Part shown: one piece after another, positions 1 to 6,231 of the stretch
Numbering within the stretch: position 1 is the first letter of the stretch
How the letters are laid out: each line of letters begins with the position of its first letter
Source of the DNA: Clostridium sp. CAG:411
GTDB lineage: Bacteria > Bacillota > Clostridia > Lachnospirales > Lachnospiraceae
DNA: 11,129 nt
Assembly: GCA_000437275.1 (NCBI GenBank)
Contig: FR899655.1
Span: forward strand, 1-11,129
Direction: 5' to 3'
Program-made: the position numbers and the translations under genes
The notes under the pieces: generated by a model
Seen by the model: the letters and a program-made list of their open reading frames with translations, nothing else
Told to the model about the DNA's origin: nothing
Databases searched by the model: none

Positions 1-7
1 GCCTGTC

Positions 8-33
8 GCTTTTTGGTGCGAAAGCTCTTTTTT
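8..33 (+). terminator. possible weak terminator past the flagellin 3' end
   Basis: On the plus strand GCTTT (8-12) can pair with AAAGC (21-25), and a run of six T follows (28-33). This would suit a plus-strand gene left of the window, convergent with flagellin. The stem is only five pairs. Read on the minus strand, the same hairpin lies just past the flagellin stop, but any U-tract would fall outside the window, so use by flagellin cannot be judged. Confidence 0.3.
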
Positions 34-47
34 GTCTATTGTATCTA

Positions 48-1529
48 TTATTGTAATAATGACAAAATGTTTTGTGGCAATTGATTTGCCTGTGCCAACA
101 TAGAAGTACCTGCCTGTGATAGTACATTTAACTGTGTATAATTTGACATTTCTTCTGCCATATCCAAATCTTCAATACGTGAAAGTGCTTCTGTTAAGTT
201 TTCATTTGATGTATCCAGATTACTAATGGCATGTTCCAAACGATTTTCATAAGCTCCAAGCTTTGCACGGACAGAAGATACTTGATTGATAGCCTTATCG
301 AATAAAGTAATCGCCTCTCCTGCATCATTTGTATTTCCTACATTTACATTTTCAATTCCAAGAGTTTCAGAATTTACCTTTGGAATACTGATACTAACGG
401 TCTGCTCTTCATTTGCTCCAATCTGAAGTGTCATAGGTCCTGCATCCAAAACGGTAAGCTCGACATCCAGACTTGCAATGGCATTACCACCTGCATTCGT
501 TAAGGCATCTTCTTCTAACATGACAACCATTTCAAATCCATCTTTATCTGAAATCGTAACTTTATTTCCATCTGCTGCCGCAGTAGCAGCCAAAGAAAAT
601 GTCTTTGCATCTTCTGAGCCATCTTGCGCTTTATTTGCTGTCGTAGTTAGTTCTATTTCTGCATCTTTTCCTACCGCTTTCATATTGTTTGAATTTGTAT
701 CAATTCCAAGAAAATCTGCCAAGTCTTTGTTATCGCAATATACTTCTACTTTTCGTGATGCGCCTGCCTCTTTCGACTCAAAATTCAGATAGGCATCTTT
801 TTGTACCGTTCCCTGTGTTTTTCCTGCTGCGTCTGTCGTTGTGTACACATCCACGTTTACATTGCTTCCCAAATCTCTCAATTGTGTATATACATCTGCC
901 AAAGAAGTCCCTTTTTCAATTTCCACCGTTTCACCGTTAATCGTAATCTTACCAGACGCTGGTGCAACTGTGTCTGCAATTGCTGCAGGAGAAGTAACTT
1001 TTGCCTTTTCTCCCACCTTTTTTACTGAAATCTTATAGCTTTTTGCCGTAACCGCATCTGATGTTGAAACGATGTTTACCTTGGTACTGCTTGAATAGGT
1101 CTTTCGATCTGAATCGCCATTCAATAGTTTCTTAGTATTAAACTCTGTATCCTCTGAAATACGATCAACCTCTGCACTAAGATTGTCAATCTCTAATTGA
1201 ATTGCTTCACGATCTTCTGCTGTATTTGTCTCATTTACCGCCTGTACAGATAGTTCACGCATTCTTTGTAACATCGATTCCACTTCATTTAAAGCACCCT
1301 CTGCCGTTTGTATAACCGAAATACCATCCGATGCATTTCTCGATGCCTGATCCAAACCGCGAATCTGTGTCTTCATCTTCTGTGAAATTGCCATTCCTGC
1401 TGCATCGTCCGCTGCACGATTGATACGATAACCAGATGATAAACGCTCTACGCTTTTCTCCAGTGCTTCATTTGTTCTTTGTAATTTAATGTTTGATTTA
1501 ATCGCTGAAATATTATGATTGATTTTCAT
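48..1529 (-). CDS. flagellin (flagellar filament subunit)
   Basis: Subunit of the extracellular flagellar filament, exported unfolded through the flagellar type III apparatus. The 493 residues show the standard layout. The N-terminal D0/D1 helices cover residues 1-138, opening MKINHNISAI with the family motif ERLSSGYRINRAADDAAG (28-45). A variable central part spans about 140-355. The C-terminal D1/D0 helices run from about 360 to the end, finishing NQLPQNILSLLQ. Inside the variable part, residues 193-276 resemble the flagellin_IN type of insert (GKITINGETVEI, then a DLADFLGI segment). QRMRELSVQ (88-96) matches the conserved D1 stretch recognised by TLR5. Residue 265 is a cysteine, which is uncommon in flagellins. 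The ATG has a purine-rich GGAAGGGAG ribosome site six bases upstream. The gene starts 43 nt after the large upstream gene and has no sigma-28 site of its own in that gap, so cotranscription is likely. The family is certain; which paralogue this is (fliC, hag or fla) cannot be told. Confidence 0.97.
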   Translation of the reverse strand: MKINHNISAIKSNIKLQRTNEALEKSVERLSSGYRINRAADDAAGMAISQKMKTQIRGLDQASRNASDGISVIQTAEGALNEVESMLQRMRELSVQAVNETNTAEDREAIQLEIDNLSAEVDRISEDTEFNTKKLLNGDSDRKTYSSSTKVNIVSTSDAVTAKSYKISVKKVGEKAKVTSPAAIADTVAPASGKITINGETVEIEKGTSLADVYTQLRDLGSNVNVDVYTTTDAAGKTQGTVQKDAYLNFESKEAGASRKVEVYCDNKDLADFLGIDTNSNNMKAVGKDAEIELTTTANKAQDGSEDAKTFSLAATAAADGNKVTISDKDGFEMVVMLEEDALTNAGGNAIASLDVELTVLDAGPMTLQIGANEEQTVSISIPKVNSETLGIENVNVGNTNDAGEAITLFDKAINQVSSVRAKLGAYENRLEHAISNLDTSNENLTEALSRIEDLDMAEEMSNYTQLNVLSQAGTSMLAQANQLPQNILSLLQ

Positions 1530-1535
1530 AATTAA

Positions 1536-1564
1536 CTCCCTTCCGCCTCATGAAGGCTCTCCAT
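1536..1564 (-). promoter_or_regulatory. flagellin leader: ribosome site, small hairpin and CsrA-like motifs
   Basis: Between the stop of the upstream gene and the flagellin ATG, the transcript has an ATGGA motif (1560-1564), a small hairpin with stem GCCT/AGGC and a 5-nt loop (1545-1557), then GGAAGGGAG (1536-1544), whose AGGGA (1537-1541) is part of the ribosome site. Two ANGGA motifs, one on the Shine-Dalgarno, recall the CsrA-controlled leader of Bacillus subtilis hag. The motifs are visible; control by CsrA is inference, since neither csrA nor fliW is in the window. Confidence 0.35.
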
Positions 1565-1572
1565 GCTCCTCG

Positions 1573-4500
1573 TTACTCTACACACGCTGCTACATGCTTC
1601 ACAAAGGTTTTTGCTACCGCATATAATTTTGCAGCATCTTTTTTATTGTCCATGTCTGTTACATTATGAGCCTCCATGCTCCTTGTATGTAATCCATAAA
1701 TCACTCGTCCAAGTTCCATCCCTTGTCCTTTCAGACGATTTTCAAACGCATCCTCCCTGTCAAGAAGACTTTCTGATGCTTTCTTTGAATCGGTAAGAAG
1801 TGTCCCTTCTACCGTGTTACCATTCACCATAAACTCTGCTCGAATTTCTCCAAAGCCTTCTATGTCTGTTGATATGGTAACTTTGCCCTGTTCATCTGTG
1901 CCATTTAAAATTGTCACATGCATCGTTGTAATATTTTCACCCGTCTGAACTGGTACTTGATAATCCTGTCGTCCTGCCAGTTTTCTGGCTAGTCCAACAC
2001 TGTTTGCCATAACCCGCAATTCCTGTAATCCCATAGAATGAATCTGTCTGTCTGCAAACCCATTCTGTAGAATATTTTCTACCTGTTTTTCCAATCTTTC
2101 ATACTGCGATTGCATCGTATCTGCATCTACCAAAGCATCTGCCATTCCATCTATGGTATCGATTATCTCTTCTTGTTGCTCCTTTGGCAATTTTCTTGCT
2201 TTGTCCTGAAGTTGCTTATACACCTCTCCAAATTGACTGGCCGCAATCACATTTTCTACTGTAACAGGTATTCCTTCGCTTCTTAAATATGAGAGAACCG
2301 CATCACTATTATCGGATACTTGTTGTAAAATCTTTATCTTTTCCTTCTCGTATGAAGTATCTTTTCCTTCTTCCTGCTCAACCTGTCTGTTTGCTTCCTT
2401 GAGTTTCCAAAGTAATTCTTCCACGTTTTCCTTCATCAAATCCGTAAACTTTTGTTGGCCTGTTTCTCCTGTTAGCATTTTTTCCAAGCCCGATGGGGAA
2501 ATTTCTTCTGTCAGTTCTTCTACTATATTCTGGTAATATTTTGCCTTTATATCCATATCACCTTCTTCCGTATCAGAAAAAGTTTCCTGCATTTGAGATA
2601 ATAATGTTCCTCTGCTATATTTAATATCCTGCATATCCGTACTATCTGCTGCTTGCATTTCTACTCCGCCATTTTTCAACGTACGAATTGCCGTATATAA
2701 ATTCTCCAGTGTCAGTTCACGATCTGTCTGTGCCACATAACCTACCGCAGCCCCATCCATCTTCTGTACATTATTTAACAAACGATAAACATTGATAAAC
2801 GCCTGTCTGTCCTCTTGACTAATGCCGTTTTTCTGCTCTAATTGGTACAAATACTTGCTATATTTTTCATCTTCTGATATACCAAGTTCGTCTTTTATGT
2901 CGTTAATCACCGTATCCAGTTCATCCAAATTCGACTGTAATGGATTGATATTTCTCCTGATCAGTTCTACCGTCACTGCAGGATGTAGGTCGTTTATCAC
3001 CTTATTGACTTGACTATCATATTCTTTTATTTTATATATATTTTCTTCTGTAATAGACATAGTATTGTGTGCAAGAATTCGCACCGCACGCTGATTTTCC
3101 TCTGTCGGTTGTAACCCTACATCTTCTAATATGGCATCTACATTACGAAATGCTTTTTGTATACTATCTCCTAATTGACGGTCTGGTCTAGTCATAAGTG
3201 TCTCATAAGCGGTTTCTGCCTGCTCAAATTTTTGCTGCTGCTTCGCTCCTTCTTCCTGTAATTCTTCCAGCGTAATTTCTGCCCTTTTTACAAGTGTAGT
3301 ACCCAAAATAACATTTGGAGCATCTTGTAAGGATTGTACACACTGCTGCGTGTCACGTAACATAGCAATATTTTCCTGACTATCTACGACACCACTCTCC
3401 TGTAATAGTCCCTGATAATATGCATCCTCTATGTCTCGCAATCCATCCACAATTTCTTCTATATGTTCTATATTTAAGTCAATGCCTTTTTCCTGCAATC
3501 GACTGGCACTATCCGCAGTCATCTTTAATCGTACTTCCTCTAGTTGCCTGCGTTTTGTAACAGCGGAAATATCAAAATCGTCTTCTGATAAGTCTTGAAG
3601 CTGCTCATTTACCTGTGATAAAAAGGTATCAACCGCCTGCTGCACAGAGGACATAGTCGGTGTCAGCAAAGAAACTGCTTCTGGATCTTTGCCTCGTGCC
3701 ATTCCTTCCGTCACCTGTTCTAATACCACCTCTGGATCGTACTGTTCTTTTATATCCTGCATCGTGGTAAGATTTTCTATCATTTCCCCTGTAATAGGTA
3801 AATCGTGTTCAAACAGCCATTTTGCCTGCTCCATTACCTCATCTGTTACCTCAATCCCATCTTCCGTCAACATCTTCTCTGCCTGTGGTGCTATTTCCTG
3901 CCAAGTATCTGCCAAATCGGAAGCCTGTGTATTTTGCACATCACTTTCATAAGATACGACCTGAGACTGATAGGACACACCCTGACCTACTTTATAATTA
4001 CTAAACTTGCTGCTACTGCCTGCATATTGTGCATGATATACATTTTCTATTGTAGGCTCCAGCGCATTTTCCAACATATAATTCATCGCATTCTCAGACA
4101 AATTCGGTGTAACTGCTGCCCTGTGCATAACATCGGAAACTTTTTTTATGTTTGCCTCCGTCACAGGTAAATCTGCCTGTGCCAAAGCATTTGCAATCTG
4201 TTCTGCCATTTGATTTCCAGCAATATTTTGTACTTGATTATGTATCCTTACTTTTTCAATTTCTTCCTGGTAATCTTCTCTATGTTCTACGCACTGTTCA
4301 ATACCATTCTGCTTTGCCTGTCTTTGTTGTTTGATACGCTCTAATGCTCGTTCCAAGCGTTCCAGTTCATATTTTTCAATGGACATACCTTCTTGCTCTA
4401 TGTCATTGCAATCTTCCCCAGTCATCCGTTCACTCACAGAACCCAAACTACCTGTTTCCTGTTCTTTTTCTGTGCCATTACTCTTTTCCATGTAATCTGC

Positions 4501-4845
4501 AAAATTCACCTGATCGTTATTTACTATGGTGCAAACCATTCCCCTAGCTTCACTATCAGAATTTGTACCGTTTTCCACTTCCTTTAATACAATACTATTC
4601 TTTGATACATCCCTTATTTCAAAACTTCTCTGTTCGCCCTCCCTGGCATTGTGTACTGCACCTTTTGGTACCTGTACCTGCGTACCATTAAAGTCAATGG
4701 AAATCTTATCGGATACTCCAGCAATCGTTCCTACAATAATCTGACCCTTCTTGCCAAGTTTTGTATAATCCATCCTGGATTTTCCTTCTCTGGACATGCT
4801 GATTTTCCATGCATTTGTTGATTTTACATTACCTGCAATCTCCAT
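1573..4845 (-). CDS. large flagellin-linked protein, unknown function, FliK-like C-terminus
   Basis: About 1090 residues, acidic and mostly helical, with no signal peptide or membrane segment. I believe it belongs to the Lachnospiraceae family catalogued as DUF6240, but cannot check that here. Residues 30-90 look beta-rich (QIIVGTIAGV, KISIDF, VQVPKGAV). Residues 155-200 are charged and probably coiled coil. Across about 225-870 a degenerate motif of type (G/L)-x-(P/V)-(V/I)-T-x-E-N-(I/V) recurs near residues 226, 261, 330, 348, 454, 577, 597, 710 and 858, usually between predicted helices. Residues 965-1047 have the pattern of the FliK C-terminal domain: two or three amphipathic beta strands including GKVTISTDIEGFGEIRAEF, then a helix ending NRLKGQGMELGRV. 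A flagellar job, such as hook or filament assembly control, export switching or chaperoning, is inferred from that tail, the sigma-28 promoter and the downstream flagellin. Start choice: a GTG at 4860 directly abuts the AAAG of the ribosome site, so the ATG at 4845 is preferred; the GTG start would add five residues. Confidence 0.93.
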   Translation of the reverse strand: MEIAGNVKSTNAWKISMSREGKSRMDYTKLGKKGQIIVGTIAGVSDKISIDFNGTQVQVPKGAVHNAREGEQRSFEIRDVSKNSIVLKEVENGTNSDSEARGMVCTIVNNDQVNFADYMEKSNGTEKEQETGSLGSVSERMTGEDCNDIEQEGMSIEKYELERLERALERIKQQRQAKQNGIEQCVEHREDYQEEIEKVRIHNQVQNIAGNQMAEQIANALAQADLPVTEANIKKVSDVMHRAAVTPNLSENAMNYMLENALEPTIENVYHAQYAGSSSKFSNYKVGQGVSYQSQVVSYESDVQNTQASDLADTWQEIAPQAEKMLTEDGIEVTDEVMEQAKWLFEHDLPITGEMIENLTTMQDIKEQYDPEVVLEQVTEGMARGKDPEAVSLLTPTMSSVQQAVDTFLSQVNEQLQDLSEDDFDISAVTKRRQLEEVRLKMTADSASRLQEKGIDLNIEHIEEIVDGLRDIEDAYYQGLLQESGVVDSQENIAMLRDTQQCVQSLQDAPNVILGTTLVKRAEITLEELQEEGAKQQQKFEQAETAYETLMTRPDRQLGDSIQKAFRNVDAILEDVGLQPTEENQRAVRILAHNTMSITEENIYKIKEYDSQVNKVINDLHPAVTVELIRRNINPLQSNLDELDTVINDIKDELGISEDEKYSKYLYQLEQKNGISQEDRQAFINVYRLLNNVQKMDGAAVGYVAQTDRELTLENLYTAIRTLKNGGVEMQAADSTDMQDIKYSRGTLLSQMQETFSDTEEGDMDIKAKYYQNIVEELTEEISPSGLEKMLTGETGQQKFTDLMKENVEELLWKLKEANRQVEQEEGKDTSYEKEKIKILQQVSDNSDAVLSYLRSEGIPVTVENVIAASQFGEVYKQLQDKARKLPKEQQEEIIDTIDGMADALVDADTMQSQYERLEKQVENILQNGFADRQIHSMGLQELRVMANSVGLARKLAGRQDYQVPVQTGENITTMHVTILNGTDEQGKVTISTDIEGFGEIRAEFMVNGNTVEGTLLTDSKKASESLLDREDAFENRLKGQGMELGRVIYGLHTRSMEAHNVTDMDNKKDAAKLYAVAKTFVKHVAACVE

Positions 4846-4855
4846 CGATTTCCCA

Positions 4856-4864
4856 CTCACCTTT
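4856..4864 (-). promoter_or_regulatory. ribosome site that decides the start of the large gene
   Basis: AAAGGTGAG lies ten bases before the ATG at 4845. The alternative GTG start at 4860 would sit inside this site with no spacer, which argues for the ATG. The call is moderate because the spacer is slightly long. Confidence 0.45.
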
Positions 4865-4881
4865 CTTATGTTCTATGTTAC

Positions 4882-4909
4882 ATTTCGGCTACTCTATTTT
4901 AAAACATTA
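4882..4909 (-). promoter_or_regulatory. sigma-28 (SigD/FliA-type) promoter
   Basis: On the minus strand TAATGTTT (4909-4902) is followed after 12 nt by GCCGAAAT (4889-4882). The flagellar sigma-28 consensus is TAAAGTTT, about 11 nt, then GCCGATAA/T. Each half matches at 7 of 8 positions, and counting from the TAAT core the spacer is 16, within the 14-16 reported for SigD. Start of transcription would be near 4875, some 30 nt before the preferred ATG. The position fits a late flagellar operon encoding the large protein and flagellin. Confidence 0.7.
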
Positions 4910-4975
4910 GCATAACTATCCAGTGCGTTCCTCATACACCAGAATTAAATTCTTCAAAACCGACAAATTTGCAAC

Positions 4976-5014
4976 AAAAAAAAAGCATAACCATATCCCC
5001 ATTATGGTCTGCTT
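4976..5014 (-). terminator. rho-independent terminator of the orphan transcription unit
   Basis: On the minus strand AAGCA and ACCATA pair with TATGGT and TGCTT across a short internal bulge around the loop (stem arms 5003-5014 and 4983-4995), followed at once by nine U (4984-4976). On the plus strand the same hairpin is followed by CTTTTT, so it may work both ways. It lies too far downstream of the membrane-protein gene, which has its own terminator at 5632, so it probably ends a transcript starting near 5496. Confidence 0.75.
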
Positions 5015-5086
5015 CTTTTTCCTGACAATCTTCTCCCCAGAAATTGTCTTTTCATTCTTCTTCCATTTTACTACTTAATTACACGA

Positions 5087-5287
5087 TCATTTTAGAGATG
5101 CAAGCCCTTCCTTTTTGTTCGCATCATAATATAACTCCTTGTTGGCATTCTCTGCTGTATTGAAATCATCTCCCCATTTCAGTGTCACACACTGTATCTC
5201 AATACATCTGAGTCTGACCGATTTTCTGAGCCTTCTGTCATAGATACGGAATATTGTAACCGAAACTTCCGAACACTCCCTTTGCAT
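5087..5287 (-). CDS. doubtful 66-residue ORF, no recognised family
   Basis: The reading frame lies in the middle of the candidate orphan transcript and starts MQRECSEVSV. I recognise no domain, signal peptide or membrane segment. The nearest purine-rich sequence (AAAAGG) is about 15 nt before the ATG, which is poor. A second, overlapping frame (5185-5310, 41 residues, starting MKRQMLFRCKG) has a better AGGGA site six bases from its ATG. Two competing frames may mean a frameshifted remnant of one gene, or no gene at all. Confidence 0.18.
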   Translation of the reverse strand: MQRECSEVSVTIFRIYDRRLRKSVRLRCIEIQCVTLKWGDDFNTAENANKELYYDANKKEGLASLK

Positions 5288-5502
5288 CTAAAAAGCATTT
5301 GCCTTTTCATACATTCCCTACAACCTAATACCTTCCCCAAGGTTTTCCATTTCTATGACATCTCAGTGTAAGTTTGTCCTCATTACCTTTTCAACTATCG
5401 AAAACGCTTTGAGACTTGCTGAACAGATTGTTATGCATTACATGTCATACTCCCTTTGACTTGTTTTGTTCGATACTGTCAACTATTTTTTCTTACACGA
5501 AT

Positions 5503-5531
5503 ATTATGACACATTCCTCCTGTTTTTGCAA
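5503..5531 (-). promoter_or_regulatory. sigma-A-like promoter with extended -10, orphan unit
   Basis: TTGCAA (5531-5526) and CATAAT (5508-5503) are separated by 17 nt on the minus strand. The -10 is preceded by TGT, giving a TGn extension. The -35 is a 4/6 match, the -10 a 5/6 match. Phased A-tracts begin just upstream. Predicted start near 5496. Confidence 0.5.
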
Positions 5532-5534
5532 TAG

Positions 5535-5608
5535 TTTTTTCTATTTTTATGAACTTTTTGTACTCGTTTTTCGTTTTGTGTAGTTTTTGCCATTTTTCTC
5601 TCTTTTTT
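5535..5608 (-). promoter_or_regulatory. phased A-tract array (curved DNA or UP-like element)
   Basis: On the minus strand, runs of four to six A are centred near 5605, 5595, 5586, 5575, 5569, 5557, 5546 and 5537, with a ninth overlapping the -35 at 5525. Most spacings are 9-12 bp, close to the helical repeat, so the segment should be intrinsically bent. Its place directly upstream of the -35 suggests an activating role; that role is inferred. Confidence 0.5.
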
Positions 5609-5631
5609 CACAAGTTATTACAATTGCCACC

Positions 5632-5681
5632 AAAAAAGAAAGTGTCATATGCAAGCTCTCCCGTTTGCATGTAACACTTTC
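5632..5681 (-). terminator. strong rho-independent terminator of the envelope operon
   Basis: On the minus strand GAAAGTGTTACATGCAAA (5681-5664) pairs almost fully with TTGCATATGACACTTTC (5654-5638) around a 9-nt loop, followed directly by six U (5637-5632). The stop of the membrane-protein gene is 12 nt upstream of the stem, so this ends that gene and probably the whole ddl operon. Confidence 0.9.
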
Positions 5682-5693
5682 AATAACATATCT

Positions 5694-6131
5694 TTATTTC
5701 TTTTTAAATCTGGCAAAAAAACCTTTCTTTTCCTCTTTTTGTTCTACTCCGCCACGCGCACCTTTTATGTCCATAATATAAATTCCGCTGACAACCGCTT
5801 TTACTTCTTTCTTTACGGGAATTAAATCATATACTTTTTCATCGCAAAGCATTGTAACAATCTTAGGTCCAATTTTCACTTTTACTACTGGTACTTTTGC
5901 TCTTTTCATATACCATTTTGACTGTTCCATCACAATTTTAGGTAAATTGGCATCCTGTAATTTCATCTTCTTTTTATCAATCACAAGTAAAGACTGTACC
6001 TGTGATCCTGCACGCATCTGCTCTTGCGAAGACTCTGCCTGTTCCTGCATCTGTTTTCCTTTGCGATAAAGTAAGACACAAGCAACTACTAAAATTACTA
6101 CAACAACCAATAAAATAATCAGCCATTTCAT
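5694..6131 (-). CDS. small membrane-anchored protein of unknown function
   Basis: The 145-residue protein has one N-terminal transmembrane segment (about residues 3-22, WLIILLVVVVILVVACVLLY) followed by a basic stretch and a Q/E-rich linker (27-45). Residues 48-122 form a compact domain with short beta-type segments (VQSLLVIDKKKMKL, VPVVKVKIGPKIVTML, VYDLIPVKKEVKAVVSGIYI). A lysine-rich tail ends KKGFFARFKKK. With a positive segment after the helix, the bulk is expected in the cytosol. Similar proteins are, as far as I recall, conserved hypotheticals in Lachnospiraceae; I know no function. A canonical AGGAGGT lies eight bases before the ATG. It sits 100 nt after plsC with no terminator between, and a strong terminator follows, so it is probably the last gene of the envelope operon, though a weak promoter of its own is possible. 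Confidence 0.9.
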   Translation of the reverse strand: MKWLIILLVVVVILVVACVLLYRKGKQMQEQAESSQEQMRAGSQVQSLLVIDKKKMKLQDANLPKIVMEQSKWYMKRAKVPVVKVKIGPKIVTMLCDEKVYDLIPVKKEVKAVVSGIYIMDIKGARGGVEQKEEKKGFFARFKKK

Positions 6132-6164
6132 ATGTAATTACCTCCTACATTTTTCATTTTTATT

Positions 6165-6194
6165 CTTATAGCTACTTTTAACTATCTATCGTAA
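6165..6194 (-). promoter_or_regulatory. weak possible promoter before the small membrane protein
   Basis: TTACGA (6194-6189), an 18-nt spacer, then TATAAG (6170-6165) on the minus strand lie about 35 nt before the gene's ATG. The -35 half is poor. It would allow expression apart from the upstream operon. Confidence 0.2.
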
Positions 6195-6231
6195 CTTTTC
6201 CATACTCACATAATTAAAACTATATCATATC

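Larger units (their letters stand above)
4976..5496 (-). ncRNA. candidate structured RNA or small-protein transcript
   Basis: A transcript of about 520 nt is bounded by a sigma-A-like promoter upstream and a strong terminator downstream. It can form several local hairpins: GACAATTTCT with AGAA(G)ATTGTC around a GGGG loop (5024-5048), CAGTGT-GTG-ACACTG (5180-5194), GTAT-TGAG-ATAC (5194-5205) and ACCTT-GGGG-AAGGT (5330-5343). The 5' part may form a pseudoknot (5396-5482). No frame stays open for more than 66 codons and none has an ideal ribosome site. The existence of an RNA is inference; a decayed coding gene would also fit. Confidence 0.3.
4910..5690. other. 781-bp region without a convincing protein gene
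   Basis: The stretch between the flagellar promoter and the membrane-protein gene holds a strong minus-strand terminator (4976-5014), a 10-bp hairpin (5024-5048), small ORFs of weak coding character (66 codons at 5087-5287; 41 codons at 5185-5310 in another frame), further hairpins (5180-5205, 5330-5343), a sigma-A-like promoter (5503-5531) and phased A-tracts (5535-5608). Together they outline a separate minus-strand transcription unit. No known RNA family was recognised; I looked for RNase P RNA and tmRNA hallmarks and saw none. Confidence 0.6.

Noticed and set aside
478..1038. Overlapping plus-strand ORFs of 65-104 codons opposite flagellin
   Set aside because: They lie antisense to the flagellin variable domain with no ribosome sites or family features.
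1530..1569. 10-codon leader ORF (MESLHEAEGS) before flagellin
   Set aside because: Its AGGAG is only one base from the ATG, too close for initiation, and the purine-rich region is explained by the flagellin ribosome site.
3805..4170. 121-codon plus-strand ORF opposite the large gene
   Set aside because: It runs antisense inside a clearly coding gene, has low-complexity Cys/Ile/Tyr-rich translation and no good ribosome site, so it is a shadow of the minus-strand frame.
5457..5482. TTGACA on the minus strand as a -35 for the orphan unit
   Set aside because: No -10-like hexamer lies 16-18 nt downstream; the TTGCAA/CATAAT pair at 5503-5531 fits better.
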